This document shows, piece by piece, positions 42,463 through 50,654 of a DNA stretch of 64,000 nucleotides. The notes beneath the pieces are model-generated. The model made no database searches, was not told the origin of the DNA, and worked only from the letters and a program-made list of their open reading frames with translations. A program made the translations under genes and the position numbers. The stretch is from DAIOEK01 sp964648485 (lineage in GTDB: Bacteria; Chloroflexota; Anaerolineae; Anaerolineales; Anaerolineaceae). The stretch covers positions 1 through 64,000 of the forward strand of contig CAZYOF010000002.1 of the NCBI GenBank assembly GCA_964648485.1. Direction: 5' to 3'. Every line of letters begins with the position of its first letter. Within the stretch, counting starts at the first letter, position 1.

Positions 42463-42903
42463 TTAACTCCGCACTTGTATTCGGCGGGGTTTATCTTCTT
42501 CAGCTCGGGGCAATGTAATGGTAAGTATTCCATTATTCATTTTTGCTTCCACCTTGTCAGAATTAACCGGGAATGGCAATTCGATGCTGCGATCGAATTT
42601 TCCACAGCTTCTTTCCTGCCGATGATATGTAACCTCGCCTTCCATATTTGCAGCAGATCTTTCACCTCGAATATTCAGGCTTTCACCGATAACACTGATC
42701 TCTACCTGTTCTGGATTAACACCCGGTAGTTCAGCCTGTACTATGGCGTGTTCGTCATTGGTATAAACATTCAATAATGGATTGCATGAAGGCATCCCAT
42801 AACGTGTCACCATGGATTGATCGAACAGCCTGTTCATTTCCTGTTGAAAACGCTGCATTTCTTGAAATCTTTCTGGTAAGAACTTACGCCTGTAATACAT
42901 CAT
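42463..42903 (-). CDS. Hsp20-family small heat-shock protein 3
   Basis: A protein of 146 residues. N-terminal arm with Arg/Tyr-rich start (MMYYRRKFLPERFQEM), then the alpha-crystallin domain PLLNVYTNDEHAIVQAELPGVNPEQVEISVIGESLNIRGE, and IELPFPVNSDKVEAKMNNGILTITLPRA. First gene of the operon; AGGAGG upstream. No CIRCE element is visible in the 170 bases upstream, so heat control by HrcA is not supported by sequence. Confidence 0.92.
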   Translation of the reverse strand: MMYYRRKFLPERFQEMQRFQQEMNRLFDQSMVTRYGMPSCNPLLNVYTNDEHAIVQAELPGVNPEQVEISVIGESLNIRGERSAANMEGEVTYHRQERSCGKFDRSIELPFPVNSDKVEAKMNNGILTITLPRAEEDKPRRIQVRS

Positions 42904-43039
42904 ATCAACCTCCTATGATTGATCTGTTAAATGTTTGTTTACAACTTGAATCTTAGAAGGTGAATATAAGAAAAATGTATAACGAGAATTAGAGAAATAT
43001 ATAAATCAGAAATTTACAAAGACGCCGGGAAATAGGTTA

Positions 43040-43067
43040 TTGACATTTTTTCTGAGTAGAGTATCAT
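43040..43067 (+). promoter_or_regulatory. Promoter of the leader ORF / tRNA-Gln unit
   Basis: TTGACA and TATCAT with a 16-base spacer, the same design as the tRNA-Lys promoter. Transcription would begin at about 43074-43075, i.e. on or beside the ATG at 43075. No promoter-like sequence lies between the terminator and the first tRNA-Gln. Confidence 0.75.
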
Positions 43068-43074
43068 ATTCGAC

Positions 43075-43149
43075 ATGAATACAATTTACTCTTTTGAGCA
43101 AACGCAAAGCCAGTGGCAGCAGATATTGCTGGAATTTTGCGTTTCCTGA
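43075..43149 (+). CDS. Gln-rich leader peptide (24 residues) upstream of tRNA-Gln genes
   Basis: Too short for routine gene calling. From an ATG at the predicted transcript start it encodes 24 residues in which positions 9-16 are QTQSQWQQ: five Gln in eight, using CAA, CAA, CAG, CAG and CAG, the codons read by the two tRNA-Gln genes that follow. The Gln codons form the left arm of a stem whose right arm ends the ORF (43100-43108 with 43136-43144, 9 bp, plus 43110-43113 with 43129-43132). The ORF is followed by an intrinsic terminator at 43183-43210. This is the layout of a ribosome-mediated attenuation leader, here ahead of tRNA genes. It is leaderless, with no Shine-Dalgarno. Translation is not proven. 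Confidence 0.6.
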   Translation: MNTIYSFEQTQSQWQQILLEFCVS

Positions 43150-43182
43150 TGAGAAAATTCTTGTTTATGTAGCTGAAATCAA

Positions 43183-43210
43183 CCGGGACTCGCAGTCCCG
43201 GTTTTGTTTT
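43183..43210 (+). terminator. Intrinsic terminator between the leader and tRNA-Gln genes
   Basis: An 8-bp perfect GC stem (CCGGGACT with AGTCCCGG, 3-nt loop) followed by TTTTGTTTT. It sits between the only good promoter and the two tRNA-Gln genes, so those need readthrough or another promoter. Confidence 0.9.
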
Positions 43211-43219
43211 CAAAAAGAT

Positions 43220-43290
43220 TGGCGATTCGTCTAGCGGCAGGACACGATGCTTTGGACATCGGGAGTGAGGTTCGAATCCTTAATCGCCAG
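43220..43290 (+). tRNA. tRNA-Gln (anticodon TTG)
   Basis: Cloverleaf: acceptor TGGCGAT with ATCGCCA, an anticodon stem CGATG/CATCG with loop CTTTGGA (anticodon TTG, reading CAA), and a T arm with GGTTCGAATCC. Discriminator G, as expected for tRNA-Gln. CCA not encoded. It begins only 9 bases after the terminator's T run. Confidence 0.95.
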
Positions 43291-43303
43291 CCTTGTACTA
43301 CAT

Positions 43304-43374
43304 TGGTGGTTCGTCTAACGGCAGGACATGATGCTCTGGACATCAAGATTGTGGTTCGAATCCATGACCACCAG
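43304..43374 (+). tRNA. tRNA-Gln (anticodon CTG)
   Basis: Acceptor TGGTGGT with ACCACCA, anticodon stem TGATG/CATCA and loop CTCTGGA (anticodon CTG, reading CAG). Discriminator G. It is 13 bases after the first tRNA-Gln and closely similar to it, so the pair arose by duplication with one anticodon change. Confidence 0.95.
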
Positions 43375-43390
43375 CTAAATGTTTTTTTCA

Positions 43391-43410
43391 AACCCGGACC
43401 GGGTTGAGTT
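43391..43410 (+). terminator. Possible terminator after the tRNA-Gln pair
   Basis: AACCC pairs with GGGTT around a 5-nt GC-rich loop. The stem is short and the T run weak; it is the only candidate between the tRNA pair and the convergent prenyltransferase gene. Confidence 0.4.
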
Positions 43411-43422
43411 GAATTAACCCAG

Positions 43423-44430
43423 TCAGCCGAGCAGATTAAATGACCTTAATAGTGTTTCAACAAATATCCCGCCCATAAACCACATGCCAAATTCACGGTT
43501 ATGCAAAAAAGCCAGGGCAACATAGTAGAGTGGCCAAACATCTTCGCGGTATCCCTCAGGCATACTTTCGGGCTTTGGATTTTTATACACCTTCCATACC
43601 GCCGGAATGGTACCAATTGCCATAAATGCAAATAGGAGAATGGGTGAAAATGTCCGGCTTAAGACCAGCCCTAGAACGAGTACATACTGCAATGCCATCA
43701 TTACGATCGTAATAAAACGAGATGCGGTCTCTCCCAGTATTACCGGGAGGGTATGAATCCCCTTCGATTTATCTTCTTCAAGCTTATCGATGTGTTTTCC
43801 AAAAATCACCATGGTTGTCCCTAATGCATAAGGTAAACTGACAACCACACTTTCCCAACTCCATGCCCCGGTGATGACATAATATCCTCCCCCCACCATG
43901 AGAGGGCCCCACACCAGTATAACGGCTATCTCACCCATCCCTATATACTTTAACGGATATGTGTAAAACAGGACAAAAAAGGCACCTGAGCTGAGCAGAA
44001 CCCATCCAAGGAAACCAGAGGTGAGGACAAGAGGTAATCCGGCAACAATTGCCAGAAAGCCGGTGATACCTGCCATGATATATGCCTGCTTTATGGTCAT
44101 CAGCCCAGATTCGACTGGTTGGACACCATATCGGTTACGAAAATAATTTTGGTGATCTACTCCTTTTTGATGATCTGTAATATCGTTGAGGATGTTGTTA
44201 GTGGCGTGCGCCAGTATTAATCCAATAGTAAGCAGCAACCAACGCCACCATACAAAATCACCATCCCGCCATGCAAGAAGACCCGCTAATGCAGCAGAGA
44301 TAAATGTCATTACCAGTACTGCAGCTCTGACAGATATCAGCCACCTTGTGATCGGATTTATCCCTGCCCATTCTTCTGCGGATATACGCGGTATTCCCTT
44401 AATTGCCTGTACCCATATTCTTGTATTCAT
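43423..44430 (-). CDS. UbiA/MenA-type prenyltransferase
   Basis: A protein of 335 residues with eight to nine membrane helices. The first Asp-rich motif is NNILNDITDHQKG (N-x3-D-x2-D pattern), and the second is KHIDKLEEDKSKGIHTLPV, together binding Mg-prenyl-diphosphate. Members attach prenyl chains to aromatic rings in quinone, chlorophyll or haem pathways; the MenA (menaquinone) branch is the usual call, but I cannot distinguish it. Starts 76 bases from the divergent coiled-coil gene. Confidence 0.87.
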   Translation of the reverse strand: MNTRIWVQAIKGIPRISAEEWAGINPITRWLISVRAAVLVMTFISAALAGLLAWRDGDFVWWRWLLLTIGLILAHATNNILNDITDHQKGVDHQNYFRNRYGVQPVESGLMTIKQAYIMAGITGFLAIVAGLPLVLTSGFLGWVLLSSGAFFVLFYTYPLKYIGMGEIAVILVWGPLMVGGGYYVITGAWSWESVVVSLPYALGTTMVIFGKHIDKLEEDKSKGIHTLPVILGETASRFITIVMMALQYVLVLGLVLSRTFSPILLFAFMAIGTIPAVWKVYKNPKPESMPEGYREDVWPLYYVALAFLHNREFGMWFMGGIFVETLLRSFNLLG

Positions 44431-44506
44431 TATTTTTCCTCTTGCTACTTCCTTATATAATGGATAATATACTAGGTTATCAGCACAAATTCGAGAGGGA
44501 GGTAGA

Positions 44507-45589
44507 ATGTCACAAAAGCCAGCTCAAGCCCCGAACCCGCAGGAAAAATTGAAAGCGGATATTCGTAAAGCACAAGACGACCTCAACAAATTACATACTG
44601 GCGTGAGGCTCACCGCAATTCGCGATCAGGTTGAAGATATGCAAACCAGAATATCGGCTCTACCACAACGAGTTAAGGACCTGCGAGGTAAGGGATATGT
44701 CTTTAATAAGGAATTAGAGAACCGGGCCACAAATATACAGGCACAATGGACACCTCTCCAACCCACGATCATCAACCTGACGAATGACCAATCTGCCAGG
44801 TTGGATGCGGAAGTACGAGGTGTGGAGAGCCTGATGATGCAATTGACATCTCGAAGTACGAATCCAACGCTGGCTACACCATTTCTCTGTCAGGTGCAAT
44901 CTGCTATCTCAACCATGGAGAGTAAAATTTCGAGTGCAGAGAGCACGATTCGGGGTACCTATGATGAATTTCAACGCAATCTGACCAAAATTACATCGAC
45001 CCTGAGTAGATTAGAGAAAATGTTAACCTGGTTTGCGGCTGCTTCCTTCACTCTTGGTGCTGCCGAATATCCTGTAAATGCGGTTGAAGCAGTTTGGGCT
45101 CCAAATGGTAAAGAGGAAAAAGATGATCCCAAAGGATACCTTTTCCTGACCGATCAAAGATTTTTATTTGAACAAAATCAGGAGATCGCGAAGAAAAAGG
45201 TTCTTTTTATCACCACTGAAAAAGAAAAAGTTCAAAAGCTCCTTTTTGATTTTCCGGTAGTTTTAGTGAATGATGTGACCACATCGAAGCAAGGTTTTCT
45301 AAAAAATGAGGATCATCTGGATATCAAATTAGATTCGGGCGGTCCTTTTCCTGCATGTCATTTGCATATATTCAACCAACCTTGCGAAGAATGGGATGCT
45401 TTGATAGGTAAACTTAAATCAGGCGAATTGGATTCTGATCGGGTGGTGGCGGTTTCTGCGGAAGTGTTGGAGAAAGTAAAGAAAGCTCCAGTCAAGTGCC
45501 CAACCTGTGGAGGAACTATCAATAAACCTGTTCTTCGGGGGCAGGACACGATCAAGTGTGATTATTGCGGTTCCATCATACGTTTGTAA
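44507..45589 (+). CDS. Coiled-coil protein with GRAM/PH-like domain and C-terminal zinc ribbon
   Basis: A protein of 360 residues. Residues 10-175 are mostly helical with heptad-like runs (RISALPQRVKDLRG, SAISTMESKISSAESTI). Residues 190-310 form a beta-rich PH/GRAM-like domain (YLFLTDQRFLFEQNQEI, LDIKLDSGGPFPACHLHIFN). The tail CPTCGG...CDYCGS is a four-Cys zinc ribbon. No known family. GGGAGG precedes the ATG. It resembles envelope-stress or membrane-adapter proteins of unknown role, common in Chloroflexota genomes by style only. Confidence 0.6.
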   Translation: MSQKPAQAPNPQEKLKADIRKAQDDLNKLHTGVRLTAIRDQVEDMQTRISALPQRVKDLRGKGYVFNKELENRATNIQAQWTPLQPTIINLTNDQSARLDAEVRGVESLMMQLTSRSTNPTLATPFLCQVQSAISTMESKISSAESTIRGTYDEFQRNLTKITSTLSRLEKMLTWFAAASFTLGAAEYPVNAVEAVWAPNGKEEKDDPKGYLFLTDQRFLFEQNQEIAKKKVLFITTEKEKVQKLLFDFPVVLVNDVTTSKQGFLKNEDHLDIKLDSGGPFPACHLHIFNQPCEEWDALIGKLKSGELDSDRVVAVSAEVLEKVKKAPVKCPTCGGTINKPVLRGQDTIKCDYCGSIIRL

Positions 45590-45653
45590 GCGTCAATAAA
45601 ACCAATAATTTACAGGTCCGATTGATCCGGACCTGTTGTTTTATATGAATCTC

Positions 45654-46988
45654 TTATGCCGGGAATATTTTATCAAGCAATTCGGGTGTATATTTTTCAA
45701 CAATTTCAGTGGTGATGCCATTTTCCTTGCATATGTCTTCATAAAGATCTACGCTTTTTCGGCGAATCCGCTTTTGGGTTTTTTCATCCAGACCCCACAA
45801 GCCAAATCGTTGTGTCCATCCACGTTCCCATTCAAAATTATCCAATAAAGACCAATGGAAGTAGCCTTTGATCATCCAGTTGAAATTTGTTCCCCGCCAA
45901 ACTTGATGGATATGCTGTAAGGTATACCTCGGGCGCATTTTATCTTCTGGATCTTCTACGCCGTTCTCAGATACTATGATGGGAAGTTTGTACTTCAGTA
46001 CAGATTTTAAGACTTCGTAGAAATTATCTGGCGTGTTGGCAATGTAACCTGTTCCACTTAATTCATCCTCGGGGCGGTAAGACATTGTCATGAACATTTT
46101 AGATGGCTGCAAAGGTTTAAATGAAACAAAATCACGGCTGTAGTAATTAACACCGATGTAATCTTGGGTTCTTTTTGCCTGGGGAATTGTCTGTCGGAAA
46201 GTAAGCAATCTAAGTTTTCCATCGAATGCAGCATCCAGGAAACTTCGGTTGAATGCACCGTCCAGAATTCTTACCACTGCACGATCGAAAGGTGACCAGT
46301 TAACAGCAGGTTTGAACCCGCGAAAGTTAATTGCGTATCCAACCCTGGCCTCTTTTTGTATTTCATGGATTGTATGGTAGGCAAGTGCATGCCCCATTGT
46401 CATATTTACAGCCACCTGCCAGGCTTCAGGTAAGGAATGATGTCCGGGTGGAAATTCTCCATATAAATATCCAATAAAGGTGTAAACATTAGGCTCATTA
46501 ATTGTGACCCACAGGGTCACATACTCCTTTAATGCTTCCACTACGCGCCGGACATATTTTTCAAATAGGAAAGGGGTTTGTGGGTTAAGCCATCCACCCT
46601 GCTCAGTTACCCAGACAGGATCTGTGAAGTGGTGCAGCGTTACAAATGGAGTCATATTTCTTTCAATAAGCCCGCGAATAATCTGTCGGTAATAATCCAG
46701 GGCATTTTCATCCCAACGATCCTCGGCTGGCTGGATGCGGCTCCATTCTATGGAAAGGCGATGTGCATTTTGTCCTGATTCCTGAGCACGGTCAAAATCT
46801 TCCTTCCAGCGGCCACCCCACCAATCGCATGCCAAACCGCTCGTGTGCCCGTGGATAATCTTTCCGGGGGTTTGTTCCCACTGATACCAATTATTGAGTG
46901 TATTACCGCCTTCTACCTGATGAGAAGAAGTTGCAGTTCCCCACAAAAACCCATTTGGAAAATGATATGCTGCAGAAAATTTTGCCAT
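45654..46988 (-). CDS. Glycoside hydrolase family 1 (beta-glucosidase-like)
   Basis: A protein of 444 residues from the ATG at 46988 (GGGAG upstream). N-terminal signature PNGFLWGTATSSHQVEGGN, acid/base Glu165 in TINEPN and nucleophile Glu341 in VSENGVED. A retaining beta-glycosidase cleaving cello-oligosaccharides or aryl glycosides; no signal peptide, so cytoplasmic. Exact sugar unknown. The WW-like C-terminal end FHWSLLDNFEWERGWTQRFGL is typical. It follows the GNAT gene by 18 bases in a minus-strand run. Confidence 0.93.
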   Translation of the reverse strand: MAKFSAAYHFPNGFLWGTATSSHQVEGGNTLNNWYQWEQTPGKIIHGHTSGLACDWWGGRWKEDFDRAQESGQNAHRLSIEWSRIQPAEDRWDENALDYYRQIIRGLIERNMTPFVTLHHFTDPVWVTEQGGWLNPQTPFLFEKYVRRVVEALKEYVTLWVTINEPNVYTFIGYLYGEFPPGHHSLPEAWQVAVNMTMGHALAYHTIHEIQKEARVGYAINFRGFKPAVNWSPFDRAVVRILDGAFNRSFLDAAFDGKLRLLTFRQTIPQAKRTQDYIGVNYYSRDFVSFKPLQPSKMFMTMSYRPEDELSGTGYIANTPDNFYEVLKSVLKYKLPIIVSENGVEDPEDKMRPRYTLQHIHQVWRGTNFNWMIKGYFHWSLLDNFEWERGWTQRFGLWGLDEKTQKRIRRKSVDLYEDICKENGITTEIVEKYTPELLDKIFPA

Positions 46989-47006
46989 GATAACTCCCAA
47001 ATCTAA

Positions 47007-47471
47007 TTATCGCCAGAGGTCTAGAATCATTGGGGTAAAGCGGATACCATCAGATTCCTGTTCTGGCTTTTGTGTTTCAAATCCAAGCGATTTATAAAAC
47101 TCCACAGAATTTGGCGAAGAATGAACGGTGATAAATTCCAGATCAGGGTTTTCTGATAGGTTGTATTTCATGGCAGCTTCAAATAATGCCGTGCCCACAC
47201 CACGCTGCTGCCAGATATCGTTTATGAAAAACATCGATAAATGATCTGTTCCCCGCATTTCCAATACACCAACTAGCTCATCATCAAAATCTGCTACAAA
47301 AACTTTGTGGCTGGATAATCGAGCTCTAAGGGCATCCACATCTGCATATCGAAGGAAAGCTTCGCACCCTTCCGGTTTATAAGTTGGTGCTACCTGTTTT
47401 TCAAATACTTCGCGTACCAGTCGAATGACTTCAGGTTCTTCTCCTGATAACATCTGTCTAATCTCGATCAT
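47007..47471 (-). CDS. GNAT-family N-acetyltransferase (second copy in window)
   Basis: A protein of 154 residues. The acetyl-CoA motif is SMFFINDIWQQRGVGTALFEAAM, with the Q-x2-G-V-G turn, and the ending TVHSSPNSVEFYKSLGFETQ is a typical GNAT tail. Acceptor unknown. It lies between the GH1 and WD40 genes, with only 3 bases to the latter's stop. Confidence 0.88.
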   Translation of the reverse strand: MIEIRQMLSGEEPEVIRLVREVFEKQVAPTYKPEGCEAFLRYADVDALRARLSSHKVFVADFDDELVGVLEMRGTDHLSMFFINDIWQQRGVGTALFEAAMKYNLSENPDLEFITVHSSPNSVEFYKSLGFETQKPEQESDGIRFTPMILDLWR

Positions 47472-47474
47472 GAA

Positions 47475-48353
47475 TTACTCCACCACATAAACGCGCACTT
47501 TTTTATCTGCCGATCCGCAGGCAAGGAATTTTCCATCAGGGGAAAAGGACAATGCGTAAACGCCTTTGATGGGTAAAGTGTAATCTTCAATTACTTTCTT
47601 TTCAACTAAATCAATTAGCAATATTTTATACTCAGCCCCGATGGCTGCCAGCCTTCCATCTGGAGAAATTTGCATGGGCAGCATACGAGGCGCATCCACA
47701 GGAATGGCTATTTCTTCCTGCCAAGTTTGCGTGGACCAGATACGAAGCATACCTTCGTATCCTGTAGAAGCGACATGATTTCCATCTGGTAAAAGCTTCA
47801 TTGCTACCACCACACCCTGATGTGCCTTAATTCGTTGAATAAGGTTACCGCCTGGAACATCCATCACCATGATATCCCCGCCAATACCCCCCGAAGCCAG
47901 GTGCTTGTCATCTGCGGTGAAGACCACCGCAGATACATTTTTCAAGTGCTGCTCAAAAGTAAAGACCAGATTGCCCGAAGAAACTTCCCAGAGTTTGACT
48001 TTGGTATCGTAAGAACAGGAAGCCAGATATTTGCCATCATGAGAGAAATCCATGTCGGCAATGGTATTGCGGTGACTGCGAAATATTTTACTTTCGGTTA
48101 GCGCGGGATAATTCCATAAACGGATATCATTATCGGTTGATCCGCTCGCAAATAGGGAACCATCATGGGAGAACGCGAGTGCGTTGACTGATTTCTCGTG
48201 GGCATTCAGAGTGTGGGTGTTCTGCCAGGTGGATGTATCCCAGAGTTGGATCAGGGCATCCATACCTGCGGAAATGAGATATTTTCCATCAGGGGTATAT
48301 TTGACTGCGCCTACGTGGCTGTCATGGGCTTGAATTTCTATTACCTGTTTCAT
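47475..48353 (-). CDS. WD40-repeat beta-propeller protein
   Basis: A protein of 292 residues made almost entirely of seven WD40 blades of about 40 residues, each with a GH-like start and a W-D or W-x end (for example HVGAVKYTPDGKYLISAGMDALIQLWD, then NALAFSHDGSLFASGSTDNDIRLWN). No catalytic domain is attached. Such propellers scaffold protein complexes. No signal peptide, so cytoplasmic. It ends 3 bases before the GNAT gene and starts 9 bases after the lipoprotein gene. Confidence 0.9.
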   Translation of the reverse strand: MKQVIEIQAHDSHVGAVKYTPDGKYLISAGMDALIQLWDTSTWQNTHTLNAHEKSVNALAFSHDGSLFASGSTDNDIRLWNYPALTESKIFRSHRNTIADMDFSHDGKYLASCSYDTKVKLWEVSSGNLVFTFEQHLKNVSAVVFTADDKHLASGGIGGDIMVMDVPGGNLIQRIKAHQGVVVAMKLLPDGNHVASTGYEGMLRIWSTQTWQEEIAIPVDAPRMLPMQISPDGRLAAIGAEYKILLIDLVEKKVIEDYTLPIKGVYALSFSPDGKFLACGSADKKVRVYVVE

Positions 48354-48362
48354 GGTTATCCC

Positions 48363-49265
48363 CTAAGGAAGGTAGTTAATCAATTCAACCACTTTCTGGA
48401 TGAATGCATAATTCGGTGTGAAGGTATCATCTGGAGAGTTTGCTAGGGTCTGAGAGATTGCTGCTGTATAAGTCTGATATTGCTCCATGAAGGTTTCGTA
48501 ATCATCTCCATATGGATTACCAGATTGATCTGCCGGAAGTGAATTATGGGTGATGGGTAGGATAATCCCAACCCAGTAACGATCATCATTCGTCATTCCC
48601 TGGAAAGTGTAGATCAGTTCGTGGTTGTTTATGACAGAAAATGACTGAGCCAGTTGCGTCAGTCCTTCCACACCATGCAGTTTTCCTGATTCTAAATATT
48701 TAACTCGGGATATGAAAACTGACCCGGCGTTGAGGATGGGCAAAATGGGTAAGTTGGAAGGATTTGGATCGCGTGATGCCATCAATTCCATCAGGTAATT
48801 TTGCATCATCAACGCCCCCTCGATCATGGTGGCATAATCGGCGGCAGGGATCACATGAATTCTGGGTTTAAGAAAGGTATCAGTTAATGGATAACCATTG
48901 GGCTCAATCACATAATGTTCCGGCATGACCTCCCAGGGACCGACCATGCCATTGTCTTCTACCCTGGGCATTTTGCTGGCTACCAGCGCGGATGCAAGTT
49001 CTTTGGGGAAGCAGAATTCGAAATCTGGCATGGATGTGCAGGTGAGATCTGCAATCGGTTCCGATGTAGGCTCATCAACCGGCATTTCAGTTGGTGGTAT
49101 TTCTTGAGAGGCTACCTCTTCTGGTTCCTGCACGAGAGGGTTCTCGGTCGCTTCAATGGGCAAGGGCGGTGCAGAGGTTTCTGCGGAACCCAGACCGGGA
49201 ATCCGGCAAGCCAGTGAGCTAACGATGAGCATGATCAGTATGGTAAACAGGCGAATTGATTTCAT
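48363..49265 (-). CDS. Predicted lipoprotein of unknown function
   Basis: A protein of 300 residues. The signal ends in a lipobox with Cys20 (VSSLACRIPG), then a Pro/Glu/Thr-rich tether (residues 28-72), then a globular domain of about 220 residues. No family recognised. It is upstream of the WD40 gene in the same direction. GGAGG precedes the ATG. Confidence 0.75.
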   Translation of the reverse strand: MKSIRLFTILIMLIVSSLACRIPGLGSAETSAPPLPIEATENPLVQEPEEVASQEIPPTEMPVDEPTSEPIADLTCTSMPDFEFCFPKELASALVASKMPRVEDNGMVGPWEVMPEHYVIEPNGYPLTDTFLKPRIHVIPAADYATMIEGALMMQNYLMELMASRDPNPSNLPILPILNAGSVFISRVKYLESGKLHGVEGLTQLAQSFSVINNHELIYTFQGMTNDDRYWVGIILPITHNSLPADQSGNPYGDDYETFMEQYQTYTAAISQTLANSPDDTFTPNYAFIQKVVELINYLP

Positions 49266-49285
49266 ATTCTACCTCCCAATAATTG

Positions 49286-50506
49286 TTAATTATCAAGCCA
49301 TTCCACTATGGTGGCTTCACCCTGACCTACACCAACACACAGGGTTGCTAGCCCATAGAATGGACGGGGCGCACTTTTAGCGCGGCGCTTCATCTCATGC
49401 AGTAAAGTGACGAGGATGCGCGCCCCGGAACACCCGAGGGGATGACCGAGAGCAACTGCTCCACCGTTTACATTTGTGATCTCATGCGCCAGGCCAAGTT
49501 CGCGCATACAGGTGAGTGCCTGAACTGCAAACGCTTCGTTAATTTCTGCAAGGGCGATTTGCTCAATGGTTAGACCAGCTTTAGCGAGAGCTTTACGGGT
49601 GGCGGGGATGGGACCGAGACCCATGGTGCGGGGTTCCACCCCGGCTGATGCTGATGACACAAAGCGAGCCAGTGGCTTGTATCCGAGCGCTTCGGCTTTT
49701 TCACGGCTCATCACGAGCAGGGCAGCGGCGCCATCGTTAAGGCTGGACGCGTTTCCGGCGGTAACGGTGCCATCTTTTCGGAATGCTGGTTTTAGCCTGC
49801 CAAGGGATTCAAGGCTGCTGTCCTTCCGTGGTCGTTCATCGCGTTCCACCCAGGAAATTTCACCCTTTTTTGATGGAACCGGTACAGGAATGATTTCTTC
49901 AGCAAAGAGTCCATTCTCTATGGCGGCAACCGCGCGCTGGTGGCTGGTAAGGGCGAAGGCATCCTGCTCTTCGCGGCTCACTTTGTATTGATCGGCGATG
50001 TTCTCGGCAGTTTCGCCCATGGGCTCGATGCCGTACATTTCGGTGAACTTCGGGTTGGGGAAACGCCATCCCAGGGCAGTGTCATAGATGGTGAGATTCC
50101 CGAAAGCGTATGCTTGTTCGGATTTGCCAAATACATAAGGCGCACGTGACATGCTTTCTACGCCGCCGGCAACATAGAGATCTCCATCACCGGTGCGGAT
50201 GGCTCGTGCTGCCAGATTAACCGCTGCCAGGCCGGATGCGCACAGACGGTTGATAGTTAACGCGGGTACAGAGGTGGGGTATCCAGCCAATAGGGTGCTC
50301 ATGCGGGCGATGTTTCGGTTGTCTTCACCCGCCTGATTGGCGCAACCCAGAAACACTTCATCCACCTGGTCAGTGGGCAGATTGTTCCGTTCTGCCAGGG
50401 TTTTAAGAATAAATGCCGCCAGGTCATCAGGTCTCACATTTGCCAGACCACCTGCCAGGTTACCAATGGGTGTTCGGATGCCAGCCACAATGACTGCTTC
50501 TGCCAT
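49286..50506 (-). CDS. Acetyl-CoA acetyltransferase / 3-ketoacyl-CoA thiolase
   Basis: A protein of 406 residues from the ATG at 50506 (GGAGG upstream). Catalytic Cys89 in NRLCASGLAAVN; GGAVALGHPLGCSGAR carries the His, and LATLCVGVGQGEA the second Cys. Start VIVAGIRTPIG and GAGCMSR-like pocket regions support the family. Cleaves or forms acetoacetyl-CoA or longer 3-ketoacyl-CoA. No other fatty-acid oxidation gene is nearby. GC content rises here relative to the genes to its left. Confidence 0.93.
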   Translation of the reverse strand: MAEAVIVAGIRTPIGNLAGGLANVRPDDLAAFILKTLAERNNLPTDQVDEVFLGCANQAGEDNRNIARMSTLLAGYPTSVPALTINRLCASGLAAVNLAARAIRTGDGDLYVAGGVESMSRAPYVFGKSEQAYAFGNLTIYDTALGWRFPNPKFTEMYGIEPMGETAENIADQYKVSREEQDAFALTSHQRAVAAIENGLFAEEIIPVPVPSKKGEISWVERDERPRKDSSLESLGRLKPAFRKDGTVTAGNASSLNDGAAALLVMSREKAEALGYKPLARFVSSASAGVEPRTMGLGPIPATRKALAKAGLTIEQIALAEINEAFAVQALTCMRELGLAHEITNVNGGAVALGHPLGCSGARILVTLLHEMKRRAKSAPRPFYGLATLCVGVGQGEATIVEWLDN

Positions 50507-50584
50507 AATCACCTCCGTATAATTGGATTAATTGTAGCATCAACTATCCTTCCCCGCGAGAAAGGGAATTAATAATTTGGGGTA

Positions 50585-50636
50585 TTGACATAACGTAAAT
50601 AAATATATATACTAAAAACGTAGCTAAAAAACTACG
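50585..50636 (+). promoter_or_regulatory. Promoter and possible operator of the MFS/ArsR unit
   Basis: TTGACA (50585-50590) and TATACT (50608-50613) are 17 bases apart. An inverted repeat CGTAG-8-CTACG at 50619-50636 lies at the predicted transcript start, a position suited to an ArsR-type repressor, probably the one encoded downstream. Confidence 0.6.
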
Positions 50637-50654
50637 AAATATGAGGATTAAGAA

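Noticed and set aside
43075..43208. 6S RNA or independent structured sRNA
   Set aside because: Too short and lacking the central open bubble; the Gln-rich ORF and tRNA-Gln context fit an attenuator better, though an sRNA cannot be fully excluded.
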